From the NCBI GenBank assembly GCA_028716165.1, contig JAQUQI010000012.1:1-48100 (forward strand): DNA of 48,100 nt, written 5' to 3'. The notes under the pieces are model-generated. The model was not told the DNA's origin and did not search any database. It was given only the letters and a program-made list of their open reading frames with translations. This stretch comes from Candidatus Omnitrophota bacterium. GTDB lineage: Bacteria; Omnitrophota; Gorgyraeia; JABMRG01. Shown here piece after piece: positions 9,093 to 17,567 of the stretch; position 1 is the first letter of the stretch; every line of letters starts with the position of its first letter. The position numbers and the translations under genes were made by a program.

Positions 9093-9247
9093 ACATTAAA
9101 ACCCTTAATTATCGGATTTATTCCCATATTTTTTTACTTTATAAAGAAAAATATGCCATACCGTGTAATTTTAAGACCCGTATTCTAAAACAAATACCGC
9201 TTTTAGAGCATGCTTTTAAAAAGTTATTGGCATAAACAGGTTTATTT

Positions 9248-9278
9248 TTATAACACATTTATTCTAAACATGTTATAA
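9248..9278. repeat. Inverted repeat between plsY and the sigma gene
   Basis: Arms TTATAACA and TGTTATAA (8 bases each) flank 15 AT-rich bases. Read outward, each arm resembles an extended -10 box (TGTTATAA). It could be an operator or promoter element for the sigma gene, about 155 bases upstream of its ATG, or a weak end signal for plsY. The rest of the 233-base gap is AT-rich with no gene visible. Confidence 0.4.
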
Positions 9279-9325
9279 CAATAACAAAAAAATATGCGCA
9301 CCTGCCATAATCAGGACTATTGGGG

Positions 9326-9946
9326 CTATTGGGCCTTTTGGCCAACCTTATATTCAGTGCCTTTGATGAGCCTGGCGATATTGCCGCGATGCCTGCATAT
9401 TATCAAAACACACAAGCCCACCGACAAAAGCGTATATTCCGCAGGCTGGCCTGATAAATACGTGAACACAGGTAGGCATAGAGCCATCACAATTGAACTT
9501 AATGAGACATACTTGCTTACCAATAATATTGCCAGCCAGACAAGGCCGGAGTAGATTACAACAAACGGTGAAAGGCCTGCTAAAACCCCTATCGCGGTAG
9601 CGACACCCTTACCTCCTCTGAACTTAAGCATTACTGTCCATATATGGCCTATCACGGCCAAAAGCCCAAGAATTATCTTAAACAAAGACAAGCCCAAGGG
9701 CATGCTGCTGCTGTAAAATATGTCTGCTATAACAGTTACGGCAAGCGTTCCTTTGGACATATCAAGAACAAGCGCGGTAATGCCTATAGGCTTTCCGGCA
9801 CAGCGCATAAGATTTGTAGCGCCAATATTACCGCTGCCCATATGCCTGATATCAATCCCCTTCAACAGTTTTCCTAATAAAAAACTAAACGGTATAGCGC
9901 CCAAAAGGTAAGACAAGAAAACCGCGGTAATAATATTAATCATCAT
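9326..9946 (-). CDS. plsY: Acyl-phosphate glycerol-3-phosphate acyltransferase
   Basis: Inner-membrane enzyme that transfers an acyl group from acyl-phosphate to glycerol 3-phosphate, the first acylation of phospholipid synthesis. The 206 residues form several membrane segments and carry the three PlsY motifs: HMGSGNIGATNLMR (about 35-48), KFRGGKGVATAIG, and the C-terminal RHRGNIARLIKGTEYKVG. Length is normal. It overlaps the end of der by 11 bases, so the two are coupled. Its substrate comes from GpsA, encoded 2.4 kb downstream in a separate unit. Confidence 0.96.
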   Translation of the reverse strand: MMINIITAVFLSYLLGAIPFSFLLGKLLKGIDIRHMGSGNIGATNLMRCAGKPIGITALVLDMSKGTLAVTVIADIFYSSSMPLGLSLFKIILGLLAVIGHIWTVMLKFRGGKGVATAIGVLAGLSPFVVIYSGLVWLAILLVSKYVSLSSIVMALCLPVFTYLSGQPAEYTLLSVGLCVLIICRHRGNIARLIKGTEYKVGQKAQ

Positions 9947-11309
9947 CTTTACTCTTTTGCCCCCTTGAGCGAAGCTGAAAACTTATAGGGACAGCTTCCA
10001 ATCCAAAATAACTTCTTAATCGTTTTTCAATAAACCTCAAGTATTCCTTTTTTATAAGCTGTGCTTTGGTGCAAAACAACAAAAACCTCTGCGGCATACT
10101 GCTTATCTGGGTCGCGTAAAGTATCTTTGGCCTGGCGCCCATATAAGATACATGCGGGTTTGTCTTCTGGACATCAACAAGGAATTTATTAAGTTCGGCC
10201 GTCGGTATAGTTTTCTTAGACCTTTCATAAATATCCCGTGCCATATCCAGTGTTTTTTCAATATTTTTTTTATCTTTACACGATGTAAAAACAACGGGTA
10301 TCCATTCAATAGGGCTGAATTTGCGGGTAAGGTTTTTTTTATATTCCTGCAAATCAAATCCTTTTATCAGGTCCGACTTATTTACAAGCAGGGCTGACGG
10401 CTTGCCTTCCTTGATTACATAATCAAAAACAGACAGATCGTCCCTGTCAAGGCCCTCGGCGGCATCAATCATGATAAAAACAACGTTACATCGTTTTATC
10501 GCCGCCCTTGTCCTGGAAAGGCTGAAAACCTCAATGACATCGCGAAATTTCTTTTTATGCTTGACTCCGGCCGTGTCCACAAGAGTAACTACTCCTCCGG
10601 CGCGTTTTATAGACACGTCAACGGAATCCCTCGTCGTGCCGGGTATATCATTGACAATAAGCCTTTGCTTTTCAAGCAGTGTGTTGATAAAAGACGACTT
10701 GCCCACATTGGGCTTACCGGCCAAGGCTATATTTAAACCACCGGATAAATCATCGCCGCCGCCTCTCGCGGAGCGCCTGTCCTTACCTAAACTTAAAACA
10801 AAAGACGCTATGCCCGCGATAAGATTATCTATACCTTTATTATTCAGGACGGAGACAATATAAGGCTGGCCTAAACCAAGGTTCATAAAAACGTATGATT
10901 CGTTCTCCGAAATTTTATCATCCGCTTTATTTACAGCAAGAAAAACCTTAGCGCCCCTTTTTTTTAAAAGATCGGCTATATGCTGGTCAGGATAAGTAAT
11001 CCCTGTCCTCACATCGCAGACAAGTACAACGGCATCCGACTCGTCTATGGCGTTAATGCTCTGGCCGCATACCAAAGACTCCATGACTTTTGAGGCGCCG
11101 GGTAGTATCCCGCCGGTATCAACCAGTATGAATTCAGCGCCGCGCGCTTTGACATCAGCATAGAGGCGGTCTCTGGTAACTCCGGCAACTGCCTGGACTA
11201 TGGCCTTTCTCTTTTTAATTATCCTGTTAAAAAGAGAGCTCTTGCCGACATTGGGCCTGCCTATGATCGCTATCTTAGCCCGGTTTTTTGACAATTCAAT
11301 GTGACTCAT
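9936..11309 (-). CDS. der: Ribosome assembly GTPase Der (EngA)
   Basis: Double GTPase needed for 50S subunit maturation. The first G domain has GRPNVGKS (17-24), DTGG (64-67) and NKAD (127-130). The second has GKPNVGKS (198-205), DTAG (245-248) and NKSD (310-313). A KH-like C-terminal domain follows and ends in a basic tail. The 457-residue length is typical. It overlaps the phosphatidyltransferase gene upstream by 14 bases and plsY downstream by 11, a tightly packed operon. Confidence 0.97.
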   Translation of the reverse strand: MSHIELSKNRAKIAIIGRPNVGKSSLFNRIIKKRKAIVQAVAGVTRDRLYADVKARGAEFILVDTGGILPGASKVMESLVCGQSINAIDESDAVVLVCDVRTGITYPDQHIADLLKKRGAKVFLAVNKADDKISENESYVFMNLGLGQPYIVSVLNNKGIDNLIAGIASFVLSLGKDRRSARGGGDDLSGGLNIALAGKPNVGKSSFINTLLEKQRLIVNDIPGTTRDSVDVSIKRAGGVVTLVDTAGVKHKKKFRDVIEVFSLSRTRAAIKRCNVVFIMIDAAEGLDRDDLSVFDYVIKEGKPSALLVNKSDLIKGFDLQEYKKNLTRKFSPIEWIPVVFTSCKDKKNIEKTLDMARDIYERSKKTIPTAELNKFLVDVQKTNPHVSYMGARPKILYATQISSMPQRFLLFCTKAQLIKKEYLRFIEKRLRSYFGLEAVPISFQLRSRGQKSKDDD

Positions 11310-11847
11310 TTAACACCTTACTGCCCAGCCATACATAATCAAGACAGGATATCAAAGTAAAAAACGCCGCTGTATACCAAAACACGTAAATTATACCGAC
11401 CTGTAAAAGCGAGGCCACAACGGTTGACATCTGAAAAAATGTCGTAATCTTACCTAAAAGAGAGGGCTTGACATTGATGTTCTTCAGCATCATAAAAATA
11501 ATCATTGATCCCAGCAATATGATGGCATCCCTGCTTAAAACAATTATAGTAAGCCAGGACGGTATCCTTGATGAAGCGGGAATATCTTTTAGCACGGAAA
11601 GGCATAAAAAAGAAGTTAATATAAGAAGTTTATCCGCCAGAGGGTCAAGTATCCTGCCGAGTTCCGTTTTCTGATAAAATCTTCTTGCCACATAACCATC
11701 TACAGCGTCTGTTACCGCGCATACAAAAAATATGGCTAAAGCAATAAAACGCAAAAAATCATATTCAGGCCTGTAATAGAACAAAGCGGCCATTAAAAAA
11801 GGTACCAAAAGTATCCTTATAATTGTTATCTTGTTTGCTAATCCCAT
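11296..11847 (-). CDS. CDP-alcohol phosphatidyltransferase (PgsA-like, first of two)
   Basis: A 183-residue membrane protein with the CDP-alcohol phosphatidyltransferase motif D-G-x2-A-R-x8-G-x3-D-x3-D, seen as DGYVARRFYQKTELGRILDP continuing to LAD at roughly residues 49-72. The start MGLANKITIIRILLVPFLM is typical of phosphatidylglycerophosphate synthases. A second PgsA-like protein is encoded at 39469-40041 next to pgpA, so one of the two may use a different alcohol acceptor. Which one makes phosphatidylglycerophosphate cannot be settled here; the pgpA neighbour favours the other copy. Confidence 0.88.
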   Translation of the reverse strand: MGLANKITIIRILLVPFLMAALFYYRPEYDFLRFIALAIFFVCAVTDAVDGYVARRFYQKTELGRILDPLADKLLILTSFLCLSVLKDIPASSRIPSWLTIIVLSRDAIILLGSMIIFMMLKNINVKPSLLGKITTFFQMSTVVASLLQVGIIYVFWYTAAFFTLISCLDYVWLGSKVLNESH

Positions 11848-11891
11848 ACAATGAACGCCTTTTTTTAAGCTGGCTATCCCCTGCCGTTAAG

Positions 11892-11913
11892 GCCGGTATT
11901 TTTAACAACCGGC
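11892..11913. repeat. Short inverted repeat in the gap before the PgsA-like gene
   Basis: Arms GCCGGT and ACCGGC separated by 10 bases, 45 bases upstream of the phosphatidyltransferase start on the minus strand. No T-run follows, so it is not a clear terminator. Role unknown. Confidence 0.3.
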
Positions 11914-11947
11914 ATTATCAAGCCCAAAAACAAGCCGCGTAGGCAAG

Positions 11948-11984
11948 AAAAAAAACCGGTAATAATCCTTATCAGGGATGGATT
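11948..11984 (-). terminator. Weak terminator-like element after the CsgG-like gene
   Basis: Directly after the stop, AATCC (11984-11980) can pair with GGATT (11968-11964) and an eight-T run (11955-11948) follows nine bases later. The stem is short and the T-run is offset, so termination would be partial at best. Confidence 0.28.
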
Positions 11985-12833
11985 CTACTGTTGAGAAGAT
12001 TGGACTCTTGTACCGCAGTCCTGGCAAAAATTAGTGCCAGGGCTAAGCTCCCTGCCGCATTTGGGGCATATCAGGCCCTCCAATTGCAGTCCGCAATGGG
12101 CGCAGAATTTCGCGCCGTTATCAATGTCATTCCCGCATTTGGGGCATACCGATAAACCGCTGCTCTCTTCCTGCGTCGGCGGGCACGACGGAATTTTTTC
12201 AGATATAAAGCCTGTCATATCCGCGATAGCCATATTCGTAGCTTTGCCAAGAGGCGTTTGTTTAAAACCCGCCAGATTTCCGCCTATACCGCTTTGCTGA
12301 TACCCTATGGTCAATCCTGTGGCAGGCACTTTTCTCTCAAACCTTTTTGACCCGCAGATCTCGCCTGTCGTTGAATCAAATATCCTGATAGTTCCGGCTA
12401 TATGGGCCTCGGAAGAGGTCCCTCCAAGATTAAAACCTTTAATATTAAGCCCCAGGCCCCCGCCCGATTCCTTATAGCTGAATTCGGTTATTGTCCCGCG
12501 CACTATATATTCCGCTCCCTTAAGCTCGGCTGTTTTAGCGCCTGTCTTTTTTGATACCCTTCCTTTTGTCACAAGATCCTGCTCCGTGGTGATATCGCTT
12601 AGATTGAGCCTTTCAACAACATTGAATTTATCGGTATTGACAAGCGCGTCTATAAGCATTTCGCCCATGCCTGAACCGATATCCCATTTGGCATCATGCC
12701 AAAAACCGCTTGAGGCCTTGACCTCAAAACCATAAACAGTGACCGTCGGTTTGTATTCGCCGGCGCGGCATAAATTTGCGGAAAATAAAAAAACACAAAG
12801 TGTAAAAACCGTCAATATACTTTTCATTGCCAT
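11985..12833 (-). CDS. Secreted CsgG-like protein with two C-terminal zinc ribbons
   Basis: From the chosen ATG at 12833 the protein has 282 residues. The start MAMKSILTVFTLCVFLFSA looks like a signal peptide with cleavage after CRA. The middle part resembles the CsgG/HfaB fold: TVTVYGFEVKA, MGEMLIDALVNTDKFNVVER, GAEYIVRGTITEF, AHIAGTIRIFDSTTGEI. The C-terminus has two four-cysteine ribbons: CPKCG...FCAHCG and CPKCG...FCQDCG. Zinc ribbons are usually cytoplasmic, so their presence behind a signal peptide is odd. A longer frame to 12920 exists, but the start at 12833 has AGGAG at ideal spacing and begins with the signal peptide. It follows lepB by 10 bases. Function unknown; assembly or outer-membrane lipoprotein-type roles are guesses. 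Confidence 0.8.
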   Translation of the reverse strand: MAMKSILTVFTLCVFLFSANLCRAGEYKPTVTVYGFEVKASSGFWHDAKWDIGSGMGEMLIDALVNTDKFNVVERLNLSDITTEQDLVTKGRVSKKTGAKTAELKGAEYIVRGTITEFSYKESGGGLGLNIKGFNLGGTSSEAHIAGTIRIFDSTTGEICGSKRFERKVPATGLTIGYQQSGIGGNLAGFKQTPLGKATNMAIADMTGFISEKIPSCPPTQEESSGLSVCPKCGNDIDNGAKFCAHCGLQLEGLICPKCGRELSPGTNFCQDCGTRVQSSQQ

Positions 12834-12843
12834 ACTCCTTTCC

Positions 12844-13413
12844 TTATTCCAGCAATCGTATCCTGTTAAGCGGCCAATACGTGACAAACGCCTTGCCGAC
12901 CATATATTTGGCGGGCACAAACCCCCAATACCTGCTGTCCCTTGATGAGGCGCTGTTGTCTCCTAAGACAAAATATGAATCCCGGGGGACCTTTATTGAT
13001 ATTGAATTCTCCCCGTATGGAGTGCCGGGCTTATTATAATAATATATCTGTTTGATCTTTTGCGGGGACTCTACGAGAACATCATCTATATATATATCGC
13101 CGTCAACGATACGGACAGTTTCACCCTGGACAGCGATAAGCCTTTTGATGAAATCCTTCTTTTTATCTTCCGGGTATTTGAAGACCACGATGTCTCCGCG
13201 CTTAGGGTTTGTAAACTTATATATAAATTTATTCACAAGTATCCTGTCTCCTTCAATAAGCGTAGGCCTCATGGAACCGGTCGGTATCTTAAAAGCCTGC
13301 ACCACGAATGTCCTGATGATAAGAGCAAGGATGACCGCCGTAACTACGACTTCCACATTCTCCCTGTTAAAAACCGAACTCCAGACATGCTTTATGTAAT
13401 GTTTGATATTCAA
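12844..13413 (-). CDS. lepB: Signal peptidase I
   Basis: Membrane-bound serine-lysine protease that removes signal peptides from exported proteins. The 189 residues show an N-terminal membrane segment (about 21-40), the catalytic serine in PTGSMRPTL (S47), the general-base lysine in FIKRLIAVQGE (K90) and the C-terminal GDNSASSRDSRYWG motif. Translation starts at TTG (13413), preceded by GGGAGGG at seven bases, a strong site compensating for the weak start codon. It lies 22 bases after lepA, the classic lepA-lepB arrangement. Confidence 0.96.
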   Translation of the reverse strand: MNIKHYIKHVWSSVFNRENVEVVVTAVILALIIRTFVVQAFKIPTGSMRPTLIEGDRILVNKFIYKFTNPKRGDIVVFKYPEDKKKDFIKRLIAVQGETVRIVDGDIYIDDVLVESPQKIKQIYYYNKPGTPYGENSISIKVPRDSYFVLGDNSASSRDSRYWGFVPAKYMVGKAFVTYWPLNRIRLLE

Positions 13414-13435
13414 GACTTTGCCCTCCCGTGAAATA

Positions 13436-15235
13436 TCATATCTGTATCTTCATCACCGATAAAAACGCCTCTTGCGGCACCTCCACTTTGCCAAAGGCTT
13501 TCAGGCGTTTCTTACCCTCCTTTTGCTTTGCCCACAGCTTTCGCTTACGGGTGATATCCCCTCCGTAACATTTACCGGTCACGTTCTTTTTTAAGGCGCT
13601 AACCGTCTCGCGCGCTATCACCTGATTGCCCACCGCGGCCTGTATGGCAACCTGAAAAAGTTGTTTGGGTATGAGTTCTTTTAATTTTAAAGCAATGGCC
13701 CTGCCTTTTGCCTGCGCCTTTTCTTTATATATAATGGATGAAAGAGCGTCGCAGGGCTCGCCGTTTAGAAGTATATCAAGCTTGACCAGGTCATTGGCCT
13801 GATAGTCAATAAATTCATAATCAAGCGAACCATAACCTTGTGTCAGGGATTTCAACTTATCATGAAAATCAACCACGATTTCGGAAAGCGGAAAAAAATA
13901 AGTAAGATTGGCCCTCTCCGTGCTTATGTATTCAGTGCCTATATAAATGCCCCTCCTCTGCCTTGACAATTCCATAATATTTCCAAGGCTTTCGGCCGGT
14001 ATTATCATCTTTGCCTCAACAAAAGGCTCCGATATCTCTTCAATCTCGTTTAAAGCGGGTAATTTCGCGGGATTTTCTATCTCCAGAATTTCGCCGTTAG
14101 ACTTTTTGACCTTGTAAACAACGCCCGGTGTTGTCAATACAAGATCCAGGCCGTATTCTCTTTCCAGCCTTTCCTGTATAATCTGCATGTGTAAAAGGCC
14201 CAAAAACCCGCAGCGAAACCCATAACCCATGGATGTAGAGCTTTCCTGGACAGCATCAAACGAGCTGTCCGATAATTGTAATTTTTCAATAGCATCGCGC
14301 AGGGCCTCAAAATCATTTGTGTCAATAGGGTATATGCCGCAATAAACCATAGGCCTCATTCTCTTATAGCCGGGCAAAGGCCTCGCGGCAGGCTCCAGCG
14401 CGTCGGTAACGGTATCGCCGGCCATAACATGCTTAGGGTTTCTTATATTAGCGGCAAAATATCCCACCATGCCGCAGCCAAGCGAAGCTGTCTTACACAT
14501 GCCTGGTTTGAACACCCCTAATTCCAAGAGTTCATACTCTCGTCCTGCCTGCATAAGTTTAATCTTTGAGCCTGTTTTTATCCCGCCGTTTACCACCTTT
14601 ATATAGACAAGAACACCCTTATAGGAATCATACTGCGAATCAAATATAAGCGCCTGCAGGGGCTTTGAGGGATCGCCCGACGGAGGAGGGACATGGCTGA
14701 TTATACTTTCAAGTATCTCTTCGGTACCGATATTTTCCCTCGCGCTGGCCAAGATGATCTCGTCTTCATTGATATTAAGCATATTCCCCAATTGATTTTT
14801 TACCTTGGCAACATCAGCGCTTATCAGGTCTATTTTATTTATGACAGGTATAACAACCAGGCCGCTCTCTTTGGCAAGGTAAAGATTGGCAACAGTCTGG
14901 GCCTGCACCCCCTGCCCCGCGTCTACGAGAAGAACGGCGCCTTCACAGGCCCTAATTGATTTTGAAACCTCATACGTAAAGTCCACATGCCCGGGTGTAT
15001 CAATAAGGTTTAAAAGATACTCATTGGAATCTTTGGCCCTGTAATGAATGCCTACTGCCGAGGCCTTGATAGTAATACCATGTTCCCTTTCAAGGTCCAT
15101 ACTGTCCAGGAGCTGGTCCTTGAACTCCCTCTCGGTAATGGTGCCCGTAAACTGTAGTATCCTGTCAGCCAGCGTTGACTTGCCATGATCTACATGGGCT
15201 ATTATGCAAAAGTTCCTGATATATTTGGTTTTCAT
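13436..15235 (-). CDS. lepA: Elongation factor 4 (LepA)
   Basis: Ribosome-bound GTPase that acts in translation or initiation quality. From ATG 15235 the protein has 599 residues, the usual LepA length. G-domain motifs AHVDHGKST (13-21), DTPGHVDF and NKIDL are present. The LepA-specific C-terminal domain ends KLWAKQKEGKKRLKAFGKVE, continuing to VPQEAF. The frame extends to a TTG at 15280, but that would begin inside the T-run of the upstream terminator and gives an atypical extension, so I take the ATG. A GGCGGC/GCCGCC stem-loop (15246-15268) lies in the leader and the ribosome site is weak. Confidence 0.97.
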   Translation of the reverse strand: MKTKYIRNFCIIAHVDHGKSTLADRILQFTGTITEREFKDQLLDSMDLEREHGITIKASAVGIHYRAKDSNEYLLNLIDTPGHVDFTYEVSKSIRACEGAVLLVDAGQGVQAQTVANLYLAKESGLVVIPVINKIDLISADVAKVKNQLGNMLNINEDEIILASARENIGTEEILESIISHVPPPSGDPSKPLQALIFDSQYDSYKGVLVYIKVVNGGIKTGSKIKLMQAGREYELLELGVFKPGMCKTASLGCGMVGYFAANIRNPKHVMAGDTVTDALEPAARPLPGYKRMRPMVYCGIYPIDTNDFEALRDAIEKLQLSDSSFDAVQESSTSMGYGFRCGFLGLLHMQIIQERLEREYGLDLVLTTPGVVYKVKKSNGEILEIENPAKLPALNEIEEISEPFVEAKMIIPAESLGNIMELSRQRRGIYIGTEYISTERANLTYFFPLSEIVVDFHDKLKSLTQGYGSLDYEFIDYQANDLVKLDILLNGEPCDALSSIIYKEKAQAKGRAIALKLKELIPKQLFQVAIQAAVGNQVIARETVSALKKNVTGKCYGGDITRKRKLWAKQKEGKKRLKAFGKVEVPQEAFLSVMKIQI

Positions 15236-15245
15236 TTGTCTTATC

Positions 15246-15268
15246 GGCGGCTGACAAAGCCTGCCGCC
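15246..15268 (-). promoter_or_regulatory. Stem-loop in the lepA leader
   Basis: A perfect 6-base stem GGCGGC/GCCGCC with an 11-base loop ends 10 bases before the lepA ATG. No T-run follows it. It might tune initiation of lepA, whose Shine-Dalgarno is weak, but no known motif was recognised. Confidence 0.35.
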
Positions 15269-15285
15269 TTGGCATATCAAACTTT

Positions 15286-15331
15286 AAAAAAACAGGGCAT
15301 AAACCGCGCCGTAAAAGCCCGTTTTGCCCTG
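15286..15331 (-). terminator. Rho-independent terminator after the hexose mutase gene
   Basis: On the minus strand CAGGGCA (15331-15325) pairs with TGCCCTG (15299-15293), and seven Ts follow at once (15292-15286). The 25-base loop allows a further weak pairing. It starts a few bases after the mutase stop and would end the long his-trp-man transcription unit before lepA. Confidence 0.75.
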
Positions 15332-15335
15332 CCGG

Positions 15336-16757
15336 TTATTTTGTAATATCCCTGCCGGCTGATAATAATCTCTCCACCTTCTTATCCGAATCGGCTTCCG
15401 CGTATATTCTGATAAGAGGTTCTGTGCCTGAAAACCTTAGCAAAAGCCAGCTGGAATCCTCAAGTATAAATTTAATACCGTCATAAGTCTTTACCTTAAG
15501 CACCTTTTTACCCGCTATTTTTTTGGGGGGAGTTTTTTTAAGTTTTGCGGTAAGGGCCTGGGCCTTCTCAAAAGGATATTGCATGTCTATACGGTTATAA
15601 CAAAATACTCCGTATTCTTTTTCCATCCCCGCTATTACTTCGTCAATCTTTTTACCCCTGTAAGCAAGCATCTCCAGCAATAAAAGAGACGATAATATAC
15701 CGTCTCTTTCAGGTATATAACCGCAAAAACCAATACCGCCCGATTCCTCGCCTCCTATAAGAATATTTTCCTTAAGCATCAAAGCTGAAATATATTTAAA
15801 ACCCACCGGCGTCTCAAACATGGTAAGCCCATACCTGGCGCAAATCTTCTCTATCAAGGTAGTGCCTGATATGGTCTTGACAACAGCGCCTGTAAGCTTT
15901 CTGTTCTGGAGAAAATGCAGTAATATGAGAGCAACTATCTGGCCGCTTGTGATAAACCGCCCGCCGGGGCCCAAGGCGCCTATCCTGTCCGCATCCCCGT
16001 CAAGCGCCAGACAAAGGTCAAAATTATTTTCCCTCATATAGGACGCGGGATAGCGCATGTTCTTCAATATCGGCTCGGGATTAACGCCGCCGAATAAGGG
16101 ATCATTCTGACAGCGCAGGGCAAGCATATTGGCAGGGCTTCCTAAAACAGCCTCCATATATCCTATGCCGGCGCCATGCATATAATCAATAAGCACTTTT
16201 GATTTAAGATTTTTAACGCGTTTTATATCCACGTATCTTTGGAGAAAACTGATATAATCAATGCCCGCGTCAATTGTTTCTTGCCTGTTGGCGGCGGTTT
16301 GCCTGCCGATAACGGCCGAACGCGGCTTTGCGCGCTTTTTGAGAAAAGATTCAATCGCGCCGGTTACTTTTTCATCCGCGGAATTGGCAAGATGCGTCTT
16401 GAACTTTATGCCGTTAAAGACAGGCGGATTATGGCTTGCCGTCACAACTATGCCCCCGTCCAGCTGGCGGGTTTTTATGGCGAACGAAACGGCCGGCGTA
16501 GGCGTAGGGGCAAGAGTAAGATACACTTTTACGCGGTTGGCCGTTAAAACATCGGCAATCAATTTCGCGTATACATCAGACATGAACCTTCGGTCATAGC
16601 CTACTATCAGGCGTTTAAGGCCCTTGCGGCGCGGATAAAGTATACGGCTATTAACATAATCAGCTACAGCCTGGGCAACGATACGCACATTGTCAAAAGT
16701 AAATTCTTTGGCTATTACAGCCCGCCAGCCGTCGGTACCGAATTTGATATTCGCCAT
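15336..16757 (-). CDS. Phosphoglucomutase/phosphomannomutase family protein
   Basis: A 473-residue alpha-D-phosphohexomutase. The phosphoserine loop TASHNP is at 106-111 (S108), the metal loop DGDADR at 253-258, the sugar-binding loop GGEESGG at 335-341, and the phosphate-binding RFSGTEP near 443-449. It interconverts hexose 6- and 1-phosphates. With manC five genes upstream in the same run, a mannose 6-phosphate to mannose 1-phosphate step for GDP-mannose is likely, but glucose activity cannot be excluded. A 112-base gap separates it from rpe, and AAGGCGG lies upstream of the ATG. A strong terminator follows. Confidence 0.92.
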   Translation of the reverse strand: MANIKFGTDGWRAVIAKEFTFDNVRIVAQAVADYVNSRILYPRRKGLKRLIVGYDRRFMSDVYAKLIADVLTANRVKVYLTLAPTPTPAVSFAIKTRQLDGGIVVTASHNPPVFNGIKFKTHLANSADEKVTGAIESFLKKRAKPRSAVIGRQTAANRQETIDAGIDYISFLQRYVDIKRVKNLKSKVLIDYMHGAGIGYMEAVLGSPANMLALRCQNDPLFGGVNPEPILKNMRYPASYMRENNFDLCLALDGDADRIGALGPGGRFITSGQIVALILLHFLQNRKLTGAVVKTISGTTLIEKICARYGLTMFETPVGFKYISALMLKENILIGGEESGGIGFCGYIPERDGILSSLLLLEMLAYRGKKIDEVIAGMEKEYGVFCYNRIDMQYPFEKAQALTAKLKKTPPKKIAGKKVLKVKTYDGIKFILEDSSWLLLRFSGTEPLIRIYAEADSDKKVERLLSAGRDITK

Positions 16758-16869
16758 AAAGTAATTCCGCCTTTATATCTGTTAATAATCCTAATAGCCG
16801 TTAGATACCAGGCCTCGGGGCCGGTTCGCGCGGCTTTAAACAAAATCAATATTTTTTAAAAAAAGTTCT

Positions 16870-17526
16870 CTATTGCCTCAAGCCCTGTATGGCTGACTTC
16901 ATGTTTTTTGCCGCAAATATATATGTCCCCGCCACAAGGACATTAGCGCCGGCGGCTTTGGCCTTGCGCGCCGTTTCAGCATTGATGCCTCCATCAACCT
17001 GTATGTAGCCTTTAAAAAGTTTTCTTATCTTCTCTATCTTAGGCAGCATGCCCGCCATGAAACTTTGTCCGCCAAAACCGGGTTCAACGGTCATCACAAG
17101 AACCATGTCAACAATATCCAGGACATCAAATACTGCCGACGCCGGGGTTTTTGGTTTTATTGAAACGCCGGCTTTAACGCCTAATGCCTTGATACTTGCG
17201 ATCAGCTTGCTCATCCCGCGGCAGGCTTCCGCATGAACGGTAATCATACTGCTTCCGGCAGAGGCAAAATCGCTTATGTATCTGGCCGGATCATCTATCA
17301 TCAGGTGGCTGTCAATAAAAAGCCTTGTTTTGGCGCTTATGGCCTTTACGACAGGAGCGCCTATTGTAATATTGGGGACAAAGCGGCCGTCCATTACATC
17401 AACGTGTATCCAATCAGCCCCGGCCGACTCGGCCCGCGCGATCTCCTTAGTCAAACTGCCGAAATCAGCCGCTAATATTGACGGGGCTATGATAATCCTA
17501 TTTTTGGAGCAGGATTTGGTTTTCAT
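16870..17526 (-). CDS. rpe: Ribulose-phosphate 3-epimerase
   Basis: Interconverts ribulose 5-phosphate and xylulose 5-phosphate in the pentose phosphate pathway. The 218-residue TIM barrel shows IAPSILAADFGSL (about 12-24), HVDVMDGRFVPNI with the catalytic Asp, DSHLMIDDP, VMTVEPGFGGQSF and QVDGGIN. Length and motifs are standard. It has AAAGGTG before the ATG and follows the M16 peptidase gene by 41 bases; that gap contains the palindrome GACGCGCGTC (17556-17565). Confidence 0.96.
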   Translation of the reverse strand: MKTKSCSKNRIIIAPSILAADFGSLTKEIARAESAGADWIHVDVMDGRFVPNITIGAPVVKAISAKTRLFIDSHLMIDDPARYISDFASAGSSMITVHAEACRGMSKLIASIKALGVKAGVSIKPKTPASAVFDVLDIVDMVLVMTVEPGFGGQSFMAGMLPKIEKIRKLFKGYIQVDGGINAETARKAKAAGANVLVAGTYIFAAKNMKSAIQGLRQ

Positions 17527-17567
17527 AATATCACACCTTTTAAAATAACACGATAGACGCGCGTCAA

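Noticed and set aside
12834-12920. Upstream extension of the CsgG-like gene into lepB
   Set aside because: The internal ATG 12833 has an ideal AGGAG site and begins the signal peptide; the extension would bury it and overlap lepB.
15236-15280. TTG start for lepA
   Set aside because: Adds 15 atypical residues and starts within the terminator/T-run of the preceding unit; ATG 15235 gives the standard 599 residues.
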